From Flavobacterium bizetiae (GTDB lineage Bacteria > Bacteroidota > Bacteroidia > Flavobacteriales > Flavobacteriaceae): a DNA stretch of 60,883 nucleotides. The stretch covers positions 1 to 60,883 of the forward strand of contig NZ_CADCSU010000076.1 of assembly GCF_902804475.1 (NCBI RefSeq), read 5' to 3'. Below, one piece after another: positions 30,315 through 39,727 of the stretch. Within the stretch, counting starts at the first letter, position 1. The number at the start of each line of letters is the position of its first letter. The position numbers and the translations under genes were made by a program. The notes beneath the pieces are model-generated. The model had not been told where the DNA came from. It saw nothing but the letters and a program-made list of their open reading frames with translations, and did not search any database.

Positions 30315-30421
30315 AGCTATTTTGTTTAGGATTTAATAGAAAACAGCCAGAAACATTATTATGAGTTTGGTTTGTAGTCTCATTTGGATTGTAATATTGT
30401 GAATTTGATAGAATTGGAGGA

Positions 30422-30460
30422 AATAAAAAACCCGTCAAAAAATTCTATTTTGACGGGTTT
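30422..30460 (-). terminator. Intrinsic terminator of the isomerase operon
   Basis: Perfect 13-bp stem AAACCCGTCAAAA / TTTTGACGGGTTT; on the minus strand a T tract follows directly. It lies 26 bp past the last isomerase gene. Confidence 0.88.
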
Positions 30461-30486
30461 GAAATATATCGGAATAAAAATAAGTC

Positions 30487-31629
30487 TTATTTTGCTGCAG
30501 GCTGGTTTTGGTAGGTTTCGATTTCGAAAACTAAAGTAGAGTTTGGCGGAATAACTCCTCCGGCACCTTTTTCTCCGTAAGCTAAATTAGAAGGAAGAAA
30601 GAATATTGCTTTTTCTCCGTCAGTCATCATGTCTAATGCTTCAATAAAACCAGGAATCATTCCGTCTTTTTTACCTACTGCAAAAGGAAAAGCCTGATAT
30701 CCTTTTTGGGCATCACGGTTTGCATCATATTTACCGTAAGCTTTTGCTATGCTTGCTATACTGCTGTCAAAAAGATTTCCGTTTTCAAAATATCCTGCGT
30801 AATGAAAATAGATGTTAGAACCTTCAGCTCCTTTTACACCAGTTCCTTTTTTTGTAATTACATATTTTAAACCAGATGCAGTTGTAGTCGCTTTTGCTTT
30901 AGTAGCAGCAAAATATGCTGCTTTTTCAGTTACTACTTTTTGAGATTCTGCTTTTTTAGCTTCCTGCTTTTTTTCGTCATCAGCTAAAACTTTTACAGCA
31001 TTAAATTTTTTAGCTGCTTCACCTTTGCGGGTAATAGTAATTTTTGTCATGATATCATCCTGAACAATTTTATTTACATTATCCATTCCTGAAACTACAT
31101 GACCAAAAATGGTATGTTTTCCGTTTAACCACGGAGTTTCTTTGTGTGTTATAAAAAACTGACTTCCGTTTGTAGCAGGACCTGAATTTGCCATAGCCAA
31201 AACACCGCCTTTTTCAAATTTTAGTTCTTCAACAAATTCATCTTTAAAAGAATATCCAGGACCTCCTGTGCCGTTTCCGTCCGGATCTCCACCCTGAATC
31301 ATAAAGTCATTGATAACTCTGTGAAACTTTAATCCGTCGTAAAATGGTTTTCCTTTCAGTCTTTCCACTTTTACATTAGGATTATTCCCTTCGGCCAAAG
31401 AAATAAAGTTAGCTACTGTAACCGGTGTTTTTACATATTCTAATGCAACTACGATATCTCCTTTTGTAGTTGATATTGTAGCAAAAATTCCATCGTTTGG
31501 ATTTGTTGGCGGAGCTACTTTTGTTGCTGTTTTAGCTGCAGGAGCTTTTGGTTTTGCTACGGGTTTCTTTGTCTGAGCCTGAATGTTTACTACTGCCAGG
31601 CAAAATAAAAATAGAAATTTAAACTTCAT
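30487..31629 (-). CDS. Exported peptidylprolyl isomerase, cyclophilin-FKBP fusion (1)
   Basis: A 380-residue exported folding factor with two different prolyl isomerase domains. A signal peptide (ends NIQAQ) and a Lys/Pro/Ala-rich linker precede a cyclophilin domain at about 47-215 ([54 protein letters not shown]), and an FKBP domain covers about 250-375 ([51 protein letters not shown]). It works on periplasmic or outer-membrane clients. It is last in an operon with a paralogous fusion, gldI and a DHH phosphoesterase, and is followed by a terminator. Confidence 0.93.
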   Translation of the reverse strand: MKFKFLFLFCLAVVNIQAQTKKPVAKPKAPAAKTATKVAPPTNPNDGIFATISTTKGDIVVALEYVKTPVTVANFISLAEGNNPNVKVERLKGKPFYDGLKFHRVINDFMIQGGDPDGNGTGGPGYSFKDEFVEELKFEKGGVLAMANSGPATNGSQFFITHKETPWLNGKHTIFGHVVSGMDNVNKIVQDDIMTKITITRKGEAAKKFNAVKVLADDEKKQEAKKAESQKVVTEKAAYFAATKAKATTTASGLKYVITKKGTGVKGAEGSNIYFHYAGYFENGNLFDSSIASIAKAYGKYDANRDAQKGYQAFPFAVGKKDGMIPGFIEALDMMTDGEKAIFFLPSNLAYGEKGAGGVIPPNSTLVFEIETYQNQPAAK

Positions 31630-31671
31630 GATGTTCAGAATTTAAGTCTATGTTAATCTTTTAAATTGTAA

Positions 31672-32751
31672 TTATTGTGGCTTTTCTAATAATTGAATTT
31701 CGAAAATAATGTTAGCATTTGGCGGAATTACTCCTCCAGCTCCAGTTGCTCCGTAAGCTAAATGAGAAGGAATAAAAAGAATGGCTTTATCTCCAAATGA
31801 AAGCTGCTCGATTCCTTCAATGAATCCCGGAATCATACCGTCTTTACGACCTGCCTGAAACGGAATTGGCTGATAACCGTGTTGTTCTGCTCTCGCTGCA
31901 TCAAATTTTCCAAATGCTTTATTAACTTCTGGTACGCTTGAATCAAATAAAGTTCCATCTTCTAAGAAACCTGAATAGTTAATGTATAATTGAGCTCCGT
32001 TAGCTGGTTTTTTACCAGTTCCTTTTTCTGTAATAATATATTCTAAACCACTGCTTGTTTTAGTAGCTTTTGGTTTTTGAGCAGCATAGTAAGCAGCTTT
32101 TTCTGCCTGAACACCTGCGTATTTGCTTTTTTCTTTAGCGATTTCTGAGAAGTAATCAGTAAAAACTTTTACAGCATCAAACTTTTTAGCAGCTTCACCA
32201 TTTCTGATAATCGTTACAGCAACAATAGTATCACCTTGTTTTACCTGATTTACAACTTCCTGACCTTTCTCTACTACATGTCCAAAAACGGTATGTTTTC
32301 CGTCTAACCATGGAGTTTCAACATGTGTGATAAAAAATTGACTGCTGTTTGTTCCAGGTCCGTTATTGGCCATTGCCAAAACTCCTGCTTTGTCAAATTT
32401 TAAATCATTGATTTCATCTTTAAATTTATATCCTGTATCTCCAGAGCCCGTTCCTTCAGGATCTCCGGTCTGAATCATAAAGTTTTCAATAACCCTGTGA
32501 AATTTTAACCCATTAAAAAAAGGTTTCTTTTTTAGGTAATCTTTTGTTACAAACTCATTTTTACCTTCGGCAAGAGTTACGAAGTTAGCTACAGTAACAG
32601 GTGCTTTTGTATAATCTAATTCAACAATAATGTGCCCTTTATTGGTTTCAATATCTGCATATAAACCATCAGGTAGGTTGCTGTGCTCGTCTTTACAAGA
32701 ATATAATGAGCTAACAGTTACAGCAAGTAATAATAGAATACTCTTTTTCAT
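31672..32751 (-). CDS. Lipoprotein peptidylprolyl isomerase, cyclophilin-FKBP fusion (2)
   Basis: A 359-residue paralogue of the downstream gene with the same domain order: cyclophilin at about 30-195 (FHRVIENFMIQTGDPEG, NSSQFFITHVETPWLDGKHT) and FKBP at about 230-355 ([53 protein letters not shown]). Unlike its neighbour it has a lipobox (LYSC) followed by KDEH, an acidic start that suggests outer-membrane, possibly surface, anchoring. It sits 15 bp after gldI and 42 bp before the other fusion gene. The pair probably arose by tandem duplication and then split into a soluble and an anchored form. Confidence 0.93.
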   Translation of the reverse strand: MKKSILLLLAVTVSSLYSCKDEHSNLPDGLYADIETNKGHIIVELDYTKAPVTVANFVTLAEGKNEFVTKDYLKKKPFFNGLKFHRVIENFMIQTGDPEGTGSGDTGYKFKDEINDLKFDKAGVLAMANNGPGTNSSQFFITHVETPWLDGKHTVFGHVVEKGQEVVNQVKQGDTIVAVTIIRNGEAAKKFDAVKVFTDYFSEIAKEKSKYAGVQAEKAAYYAAQKPKATKTSSGLEYIITEKGTGKKPANGAQLYINYSGFLEDGTLFDSSVPEVNKAFGKFDAARAEQHGYQPIPFQAGRKDGMIPGFIEGIEQLSFGDKAILFIPSHLAYGATGAGGVIPPNANIIFEIQLLEKPQ

Positions 32752-32766
32752 TTTTAAAATGTTGTT

Positions 32767-33423
<657 letters not shown>

Positions 33424-33429
33424 ATAGGG

Positions 33430-34434
33430 TTATATTTTTAGTTTGTTTACTAAAGCTTCAAATTTTTTCACGGTTTCTTCCATCGAAACGTCTGATCTTC
33501 CTCCGGCTGCATTGCTGTGTCCGCCACCATTAAAGTGATCTCTGGCAAATTGGTTCACATCAAATCCGCCTTGTGAACGGAAAGAAATCTTAATGATTTT
33601 CTCGTCTTTATTTTCGATAAAAATAGCAGTAAAAACAATACCTTTTATACTTAATCCGTAATTTACGATTCCTTCTGTATCACCTTTTACATAATCAAAA
33701 GAATCCAGTTCGGCCTGAGTAAGCGTAGTATAAGATGTTTTATGTTCTTCAAGCACTTTCATATTCTGCAAAGCACGACCTAATAATTGCAAACGGCTGT
33801 ATGAGCTATTATCAAATAATAAAACAGGAATTTGAGTGTTTTCGACTCCCAGATCAATTAATTCAGCAATAATTCGGTGCGTATTTCCTGTTGTTCCCGG
33901 AAAACGAAATGACCCCGAGTCAGTTAATATTCCAGTATAGATGCAAGTGGCGATGGTTTTGTCTAAATCTTCTTTTTTTCCTAAGAAAGAAATGAAGTTA
34001 TAGACCATTTCACAAGTTGAGCCAAACGAAGTGTCAGAATACATGTAAGCAGCATAATCGTCCGGTTTTTGATGATGGTCGATCATAATAAACGGAGCCG
34101 TTAGCTTTGCTAAAGTATGTTCCATTTCGCCCGTACGATGAAAAGCATTAAAGTCTAATGTAAAAATCAGCTCAGCTTCTTCTAATATTTTGGTGCAGTT
34201 TTCAGTGTCTTTTTCAAAGATTTTTACCGTTTCAGAACCTGGTAACCAGGCTAAAAAATCCGGAAAATCGTTTGGAGCAATCACAGTTGGCTGGTGATTG
34301 TTTTTTAATAAAAAATGGTATAACCCTAATGTTGAACCCATAGCATCGCCGTCAGGACCTCTATGCGGAATTATGGCGATTTTCTTTGGGGTAGCGAGTA
34401 ACAATTGTATCGCTTGAATATCTTGTATTTTCAT
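33430..34434 (-). CDS. DHH/DHHA1 family phosphoesterase (NrnA-like nanoRNase / pAp phosphatase)
   Basis: A 334-residue cytoplasmic enzyme of the DHH family. Motif I is IIPHRGPDGDAMGSTLGLY (about residues 21-39), motif II LDFNAFHRTGEM near 94-105, motif III is IDHHQKPD (about 118-125), and motif IV is ILTDSGSFRFPGTT near 170-183. The C-terminal DHHA1 domain ends in the glycine-rich GGGHSNAAGG substrate loop (about 306-315). Such proteins degrade short oligoribonucleotides and dephosphorylate pAp. It is the first gene of the operon with gldI and the two isomerases, a link by cotranscription only. Confidence 0.92.
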   Translation of the reverse strand: MKIQDIQAIQLLLATPKKIAIIPHRGPDGDAMGSTLGLYHFLLKNNHQPTVIAPNDFPDFLAWLPGSETVKIFEKDTENCTKILEEAELIFTLDFNAFHRTGEMEHTLAKLTAPFIMIDHHQKPDDYAAYMYSDTSFGSTCEMVYNFISFLGKKEDLDKTIATCIYTGILTDSGSFRFPGTTGNTHRIIAELIDLGVENTQIPVLLFDNSSYSRLQLLGRALQNMKVLEEHKTSYTTLTQAELDSFDYVKGDTEGIVNYGLSIKGIVFTAIFIENKDEKIIKISFRSQGGFDVNQFARDHFNGGGHSNAAGGRSDVSMEETVKKFEALVNKLKI

Positions 34435-34565
34435 AGTGTGCGAATTTACATTTTTTTAATGTAATGTTGAAATCATTTTACAGATTAACACACTTTTATT
34501 AGTTGTCAGTTTTCGGTCGCGGTTTTCAGTGCAGACTGTGACTGAAAACTGTGACTGCGACTAAA

Positions 34566-35798
34566 TTAAAGCCACTTTTGATATAACTTATATTTCGCTC
34601 CTTTTACAATTTGCGATTTATAAATTCCTACAGAGCCTGAAGAAAAATAGGCGATGGTACATGCAATTGCGATGAAAATTCCAGGTTGAATTCCGAAAAG
34701 TTCCATGCCCATAATGATGCAGGCGATAGGGGTGTGGGTCGCGCCAGAGAATACTGCAACAAAGCCTAAACCTGCCAGTAGCGCTATTGGTAATGGAATA
34801 ATTAAGGATAAAGCACTTCCTAAAGTAGCGCCAACAAAAAACAATGGTGTTACTTCTCCGCCTTTAAAGCCAGCTCCGAGAGTAAATCCGGTAAATAAAA
34901 TTTTAAGCAGAAAATCGTACCATGCATTGGCATTCGAAAATGAATCTACAATTACAGGAACGCCTAATCCGGAGAATTTTGTAAATCCCAAACCTGCAAT
35001 GGCAATGGCAAGAATAATTCCGCCAATAAAGGGACGTAGCGGCGGATATTTAATTTTAGAAAAAAGTGATCCCCAGAAATGTGTACTTCTGGAAAATAAT
35101 AAAGCTGCAAAACCGGATAGAATTCCGATAATGATAACGTAAATTAAATTTATAAAAGTAAAATCAGGAACTACAGGAATGCTATAATGTGTGTGTTTGA
35201 CCTGCCAAAATTCTACAGTAAAGTACGCTGCATAAGCTACCAGAAATGATAAAATAGTACTTTTTAAGTTGATTTTACTAAAGTATAAAACTTCCAGAGC
35301 AAAAATAGCACCCGCCAGCGGAGTTCCAAAAACCGATGCAAAACCTGCACTAATTCCCAAAATAATCAGAATTTTTCTTTCGGAATTATCTAATTTAAAA
35401 AGCTTTGTAAATTGATCTGCAATTGCGCCGCCCATTTGTACAGCGGTTCCTTCACGACCTGCAGAACCTCCAAATAAATGTGTAAGTAAAGTTCCTAAAA
35501 GTACTAAAGGAGCCATTTTAAACGGAATGACTTTCTGAGGATTTTCGTATTCTTCGAGTAGTAAATTATTTCCTTTTACAACAGATTCTCCCCAATAGTA
35601 ATAACTTAAACCTACTAATAAACCACCAAAAGGCAAAAGCCAGATAATCCAGTCATGGTGAATTCTATATTGTGTAACCCATTCGAGGGCAACTAAGAAA
35701 AATGCAGAGGCTGATCCGGACAAAATACCAATCAAAACACAAATGAGAATCCATTTGAAAATCGCAAAAAGTATTTGTTTTGGGTTTTGAAAGCTCAT
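34566..35798 (-). CDS. ClC family voltage-gated chloride channel/antiporter
   Basis: A 410-residue membrane protein of the ClC family, about the length of the bare bacterial transporters without CBS domains. The signatures are GGSAGREGTAVQMGGAI (ion-binding GxEGP-like loop with gating Glu), FGTPLAGAIFALEVL, and GFKGGEVTPLFFVGATLGS. The start at 35798 (MSFQNPKQILFAIFKW) is preferred: the frame is open to a GTG at 35834, but that part lies inside a family A repeat. Members move chloride or fluoride with proton exchange; the selectivity residue replaces GSGIP Ser motif in a form I cannot place, so ion type is open. Confidence 0.9.
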   Translation of the reverse strand: MSFQNPKQILFAIFKWILICVLIGILSGSASAFFLVALEWVTQYRIHHDWIIWLLPFGGLLVGLSYYYWGESVVKGNNLLLEEYENPQKVIPFKMAPLVLLGTLLTHLFGGSAGREGTAVQMGGAIADQFTKLFKLDNSERKILIILGISAGFASVFGTPLAGAIFALEVLYFSKINLKSTILSFLVAYAAYFTVEFWQVKHTHYSIPVVPDFTFINLIYVIIIGILSGFAALLFSRSTHFWGSLFSKIKYPPLRPFIGGIILAIAIAGLGFTKFSGLGVPVIVDSFSNANAWYDFLLKILFTGFTLGAGFKGGEVTPLFFVGATLGSALSLIIPLPIALLAGLGFVAVFSGATHTPIACIIMGMELFGIQPGIFIAIACTIAYFSSGSVGIYKSQIVKGAKYKLYQKWL

Positions 35799-35820
35799 TA
35801 ATAGTTTTAAAGTTTTTCTT

Positions 35821-36064
35821 GCCACGAATTTCACGAATTTTTACTAATTTATTGATGTTTTTGCGATTTTTTTGCCACAGATTAAAAGATTAAAGAGGAT
35901 TTCTTTTTTTATATTTAACCATCTTTGATGGTTTTAATTTCAGCTCTGAATTTTCAGTAATATAAAAAGCTAACAAAACTTTAAAGACCTGATTAGAAAT
36001 AATCTTTTTAATCTTTTAATCTGTGGCAAAAAAATAATTCGCGAAAATTAGTGCAATTGGTGGC
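35821..36064. repeat. Family A repeat, copy 4 (best nested palindrome)
   Basis: Outer arms GCCACGAATTTCACGAATTT and, at the far end, AATTCGCGAAAATTAGTGC...GGTGGC; inner arms TTGCCACAGATTAAAAGATT and AATCTTTTAATCTGTGGCAA. The layout is two nested imperfect inverted repeats. It fills the gap between the ClC and RidA genes. Confidence 0.75.
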
Positions 36065-36086
36065 AAAAAAACATTTGTATTAAAAA

Positions 36087-36470
36087 TTACTGCACAACAG
36101 CAGTAAATTCAATTTCAACTAAATATTCAGGTGCAACGAGTTTGCTAATTTCATAAAAACCGGTTGTAGGTTTTACATCTTTAAAAAATGAAGCGTGAGC
36201 TCTTGCTACTTCTTCAAAAGAAGTAATATCTGTAGTAAAAATTCTGGTTCTGATTACGTCTTTCATTCCAACATTCAAATCTTCTAAAACTTTTTCAACA
36301 CGTTCGAGGATGTTGTAGGTTTGAGCATAAGCATCATCAGCTTTTACTTTTTCGCCATCAACAATTGCCACAGTTCCTGAAACTTCAATGATATTACCAA
36401 TTCTTACCGCGCGGCAATATCCCATTTTGTCCTCCCAAGGCGATCCTGTTAAGATGTTTTCTCTTTTCAT
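36087..36470 (-). CDS. RidA/YjgF family enamine/imine deaminase-like protein
   Basis: A 127-residue protein of the YjgF/YER057c/UK114 family, the usual length. Features are GSPWEDKMGYCRAVRIGNIIEVSGTVAI at the start, DAYAQTYNILERVEKVLEDLN in the middle, MKDVIRTRIFTTDITSFEEV with the conserved Arg that binds the substrate carboxylate, and the C-terminal LVEIEFTAV strand. RidA hydrolyses reactive imine intermediates from pyridoxal enzymes, though this subgroup may have another substrate. It is leftward and flanked by two family A repeats; no operon partner. Confidence 0.92.
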   Translation of the reverse strand: MKRENILTGSPWEDKMGYCRAVRIGNIIEVSGTVAIVDGEKVKADDAYAQTYNILERVEKVLEDLNVGMKDVIRTRIFTTDITSFEEVARAHASFFKDVKPTTGFYEISKLVAPEYLVEIEFTAVVQ

Positions 36471-36640
36471 TTCTTTATAGTTTTTTGAATTTGTTTCTTC
36501 AATTTAAAATCAAATTCCGGTTCGTTAATTTCGTTGCAATTTATAAAATATGCAAATGAAAAAGAGTATTAGAGACTTGAAATCATTTCGTAAATCTTTC
36601 TTTTTTGTGATATTTTGAGACGTAGATTTTCTTTTTCTTT

Positions 36641-36780
36641 TGCCACAGATTTCACGGATTAAAATGATTTATATTGTAAATGTTTTTTTATCACGACCCG
36701 AGTGATAGCGAACAGATAAAGCAATTACACTAATTTTCGCCAATTTAATTCGGGTAATTCGTGAAATTCGTGGCAAAAAA
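36641..36780. repeat. Family A repeat, copy 5
   Basis: TTGCCACAGATTTCACGG at the left and AATTCGTGAAATTCGTGGC at the right, with an internal ACACTAATTTTCGCC. It lies between cbpM and ridA. Confidence 0.7.
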
Positions 36781-36787
36781 AACTTAA

Positions 36788-37093
36788 TTATTCTATTTGA
36801 TACTGCTCGTAAAGACGAAGTTTATTTTGAGTTACAGTAAGGTTTTGTTGCAACACTTCGATTTTGTCTAATAGATTCGCGATTACATCCAGGCCTTCCA
36901 AATTAATTTTTAGGTCATAATGCAGGCGTATCATTTTTTCGACAGCAGGTAATTGTTCGGGTTGTAAATATTCATCTTCTTCAAAGAAAATAATTTTTAT
37001 CAAACCATAATTATGAAGTTCTGTTATAAAGGTATTTTCAATTTCGTGATACACACAAAACTGCTTTATTTGAATTAAGTTTTTACTATTCAT
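36788..37093 (-). CDS. cbpM: Chaperone modulator CbpM
   Basis: A 101-residue MerR-like helical protein of the CbpM family. It keeps the pattern [11 protein letters not shown] at the start, [13 protein letters not shown] and then a basic/acidic helix region ending in a leucine-rich coil [22 protein letters not shown]. In E. coli CbpM binds the J domain of CbpA and blocks its DnaK stimulation. It overlaps cbpA by 8 bp in a different frame, so translation of the two is probably coupled. The order cbpA-cbpM is the usual one. Confidence 0.88.
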   Translation of the reverse strand: MNSKNLIQIKQFCVYHEIENTFITELHNYGLIKIIFFEEDEYLQPEQLPAVEKMIRLHYDLKINLEGLDVIANLLDKIEVLQQNLTVTQNKLRLYEQYQIE

Positions 37094-38009
37094 GATTTCT
37101 TAATTTAGCTAATTCTTCGAATAATTCTTTTTCTTTTGCAGAAAGCTTTGTCGGAATTTTTAAAGTATAAGTAATGTATAAATCTCCAAATTGATTGTCT
37201 TTTTTATAAACAGGAAAACCTTTTCCTTTTAGTTTTACTTTCGTTCCTGGTTGCGTTTCAGGGGCGACTTTTATTTTTACTTTTCCGTCAAAAGTATTCA
37301 CATAAATTTCTCCTCCTAAAATTGCAGTGTACAAATCAAGATCCACATCGGCATATAAATTATTGCCTTCTCTCTTAAATTCTGAATTATTATCAATTAA
37401 AAAAGTAATGTATAAATCGCCATTAGGACCTCCGTTTGCTCCGGGTGCGCCATGATTAGGTATTTTTATTATCTGACCATTTTCAACTCCGGCCGGAATT
37501 GTAATTCGGATGTTTTTTCCGTTTACCGTTAAGTTTTGTTTGTGGGTTGTGTAAGCTGATGCCAGATCAAGTTGTAATTCGGCATTAAAATCCTGTCCTC
37601 GATATTTCGCCTGACCTCTTGAGCTTCTTCCGGCAGAACCGTACATAGAATTGAAAAAATCGGAAAAATCACTTCCTGAAAAATCTCCTCCTCCAAAATC
37701 AGAATAACTTTGGTTGCCGCCTTGCTGTTGTCTCGAATATTGTTGTTGGTTAGGATCGTAGCCAGCCTTTTCGAATTCATCAGCATGTTTCCAGTCTTTC
37801 CCGTATTTATCGTATTTTTTACGATTTTCAGGATTGCTTAAAACTTCGTTGGCCTCATTTATTTCTTTGAATTTTTTTTCGGCCTCTTTGTCATTTGGAT
37901 TTAAATCCGGATGATATTTTCGGGCTAATTTTCGATATGCCTTTTTAATTTCGGCTTCAGTGGCCGATTTTGTGATATCTAATACTTTATAATAGTCAAT
38001 GTAGTCCAT
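37086..38009 (-). CDS. cbpA: DnaJ-class co-chaperone CbpA
   Basis: A 307-residue J-domain protein. The J domain covers about 1-70, with the HPD tripeptide in [18 protein letters not shown] (about residue 33). It is followed by a Gly/Ser/Gln-rich linker (about 85-140) and two CTD beta domains (about 145-305) with no zinc fingers, as in CbpA. The C-terminal domain contains [24 protein letters not shown] and [23 protein letters not shown] segments. It should stimulate DnaK ATPase. It overlaps cbpM by 8 bp. Upstream at 38103-38122 is a palindrome that could be part of its control region. Confidence 0.93.
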   Translation of the reverse strand: MDYIDYYKVLDITKSATEAEIKKAYRKLARKYHPDLNPNDKEAEKKFKEINEANEVLSNPENRKKYDKYGKDWKHADEFEKAGYDPNQQQYSRQQQGGNQSYSDFGGGDFSGSDFSDFFNSMYGSAGRSSRGQAKYRGQDFNAELQLDLASAYTTHKQNLTVNGKNIRITIPAGVENGQIIKIPNHGAPGANGGPNGDLYITFLIDNNSEFKREGNNLYADVDLDLYTAILGGEIYVNTFDGKVKIKVAPETQPGTKVKLKGKGFPVYKKDNQFGDLYITYTLKIPTKLSAKEKELFEELAKLRNHE

Positions 38010-38102
38010 TTGCTTGTATTTTTAATAAAGATAAATTAAAATATTGAAGTTAATCATAACTTATTAAATGTCAAAACAAAAAGGTCAATTTCGTCTTAAT
38101 AT

Positions 38103-38122
38103 TGGTATTTTAAGAAATACCA
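38103..38122. promoter_or_regulatory. Palindrome TGGTATTT / AAATACCA upstream of cbpA
   Basis: Perfect 8-bp arms with a 4-bp spacer (TAAG), about 95 bp upstream of cbpA and 125 bp upstream of the lipoprotein gene at 38248. Operator role is inferred from symmetry only. Confidence 0.4.
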
Positions 38123-38154
38123 GAGAAGATTATATTTATTTAAGTTAAATCTTA

Positions 38155-38214
38155 TTTTTTTGTAAGTATTTATAATTATTTATTTTGTAATTGCAAAAAA
38201 TAAACTTACAAAAA
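38155..38214. promoter_or_regulatory. AT-rich inverted repeat and shared element upstream of the 38248 lipoprotein gene
   Basis: Outer arms TTTTTGTAAG and CTTACAAAAA pair around an inner near-palindrome TTTTGTAATTGCAAAA. The region contains the words TATTTATAATTATTTATTT and CAAAAAATAA, also present upstream of the lipoprotein gene at 4362 (4272-4300). Confidence 0.4.
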
Positions 38215-38247
38215 CTTGTAAGGATCTAACCTCTTAATTTTTGAATT

Positions 38248-38670
38248 ATGAAAAAACTATCTTTTTTAAAATCAACCTTTAGTCTTGTTCTTGTATTGAC
38301 GATGTCAATCTTATTAGTAAATTGTAGCTCAAGTAGTGATGATGATGAGGACTATGTGCCATCAACAGGCAATGCCTTTAATTTAGCTGATTTTACTTTA
38401 ACAGTTACTTCAAAAAAGTTAGTTGCTGATTGGCTTCAAATTGACTATACTATAAAAAATACTTCTAAAATATCATATACCAAAGGTGAACAAGGAAATT
38501 TCACGGTGAAGTTTACGGCTAAAACTACTGATGGCGAAATTTTTCAGAGAACCACATATGTACAATATGTTGAGGCGGGAGTAACATATACAGATGATGT
38601 ACATCTTAATTATCCTGTGGGAAAAACATTAGATCTTTCTACTTTAACAGCTGTTATTGTAAAAGATTAA
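38248..38670 (+). CDS. Small surface lipoprotein of unknown function
   Basis: A 140-residue lipoprotein with signal ending VNC (lipobox-like LLVNC) followed by SSSSDDDEDY, an acidic tract that suggests surface export. The mature domain has a beta-sandwich pattern: FTLTVTSKKLVADWLQIDYTIKN, NFTVKFTAKTTDGEIFQRTT, VGKTLDLSTLTAVIV, somewhat like DUF4352- or DUF5067-type immunoglobulin folds. I assign no function. It is monocistronic with its own terminator, and its upstream region shares a motif with the lipoprotein gene at 4362. Confidence 0.75.
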   Translation: MKKLSFLKSTFSLVLVLTMSILLVNCSSSSDDDEDYVPSTGNAFNLADFTLTVTSKKLVADWLQIDYTIKNTSKISYTKGEQGNFTVKFTAKTTDGEIFQRTTYVQYVEAGVTYTDDVHLNYPVGKTLDLSTLTAVIVKD

Positions 38671-38721
38671 TTTCATTATAATTCTTTTTTAGCTAAAACT
38701 AATTTAGGTTTATTAATTAAC

Positions 38722-38758
38722 AAATCCGATTTGTCTCAGACAAGTCGGATTTTGTTTT
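38722..38758 (+). terminator. Intrinsic terminator after the lipoprotein gene
   Basis: Stem AAATCCGATTTGTCT / AGACAAGTCGGATTT (14 of 15 paired) with a single-base loop and a T-rich tail. Confidence 0.85.
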
Positions 38759-38857
38759 TGTATGTAGATTGATTAATAAATAGTAATAAAGATGTTTTTT
38801 GGCAGGTTTTTTGCTTTCCAAAAATTAGCCTAATATATTGTTATAATAGTCTTAAAG

Positions 38858-38889
38858 TTGTAGTGCCTAATTAAATTATGCTATTTTTG
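38858..38889 (+). promoter_or_regulatory. Promoter of the exported protein gene at 38948
   Basis: TTG at 38858-38860, 21-bp spacer, then TATTTTTG at 38882-38889, matching the Flavobacterium pattern. It predicts a leader of about 55 nt. Confidence 0.6.
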
Positions 38890-38947
38890 TGATGCTATGC
38901 TTTGATCTTATAAAATTTTTAAAAGCCGATTCGATAATACTTTTTCA

Positions 38948-39664
38948 ATGAAGCACATCTTATTTTTCATATTATTTTTTACTGCTGTCACTGTTTCAGC
39001 TCAGACTGAATTTGGTACAAAATACAGACCTATTGCAGCGCCAAAATTTAGCGCAAAGCCCAAAAAGACTCCTGTCCCAGAGGTTAAAGATCCTCAGGCT
39101 CCTAATATGGATATCCCAAGTATTAAGACTCCAAATGTTTTTGATAATACCAGTATTACGCCAAAATCGCAATTGCAGGTAGGAGCAGAGAAAAGTAAAT
39201 TTACGATGTCGACCGAAACTGATTTTGCTAATCCTGGCGATCGTTATATACCTAAAATGGAAAAAGATCTGGATAAAGCTTTAAAAGATGCCGGACTCAA
39301 AGAAGGCCGTGGTACTTTGGTAAAAAGAAACATTTCTTTGGGAGATTTTAGAACAAAATCGAAATATTTTATTGTAAAGTTTCGAGATTTTGGGGCTATA
39401 GATGGTGATATGGTAAAGGTTTTGTCTAATGACCAGGTAATTAGAGATCAAATCATTTTACAGGCAAATTTTATAGATGTACAAATTAATCTTGTAAATG
39501 GTTTTAATAAATTAGATTTTGAAGCTTTGAATATTGGAGCTTTAGGTGGAAATACCGCTGAAATTCGAGTTTATGATGATAAAGGCCAATTGGTAACGAA
39601 TGATTATTGGGATAATCTTGCAGCAGGATTTAAAGCTTCGATAGTAGTTACAAAAGAAGAATAA
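38948..39664 (+). CDS. Exported hypothetical protein, 238 residues
   Basis: I do not recognise a named family. A signal peptide (ends TVSAQ) is followed by a Pro/Lys-rich stretch (PKFSAKPKKTPVPEVKDPQAP, residues about 32-52), then a globular C-terminal domain from about 90 with RNISLGDFRTKSKYFIVKFRDFGAIDGDMVKVLSNDQ, a beta-rich pattern seen in exported Flavobacteriaceae proteins. It is transcribed from its own promoter and converges on the MFS gene. Confidence 0.7.
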   Translation: MKHILFFILFFTAVTVSAQTEFGTKYRPIAAPKFSAKPKKTPVPEVKDPQAPNMDIPSIKTPNVFDNTSITPKSQLQVGAEKSKFTMSTETDFANPGDRYIPKMEKDLDKALKDAGLKEGRGTLVKRNISLGDFRTKSKYFIVKFRDFGAIDGDMVKVLSNDQVIRDQIILQANFIDVQINLVNGFNKLDFEALNIGALGGNTAEIRVYDDKGQLVTNDYWDNLAAGFKASIVVTKEE

Positions 39665-39691
39665 GATACAATCAGAATTATTGCATCTTAT
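39661..39691. terminator. Possible hairpin between convergent genes
   Basis: ATAAGATACAAT pairs with ATTGCATCTTAT (one mismatch), starting at the stop codon of the exported protein gene. A short T-rich tract follows; weak as a terminator. Confidence 0.4.
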
Positions 39692-39727
39692 TCTTAATAT
39701 TTGTTTTCACTTTTTACATCTCACATT

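Noticed and set aside
34705..35142. Antisense open frame of 145 codons inside the ClC gene
   Set aside because: It is opposite conserved membrane-protein codons; its Pro/Ala/Asn-rich product has no domain signal.
35799..35834. Upstream GTG start for the ClC gene
   Set aside because: It falls inside a family A repeat; the internal ATG gives a normal N-terminus.
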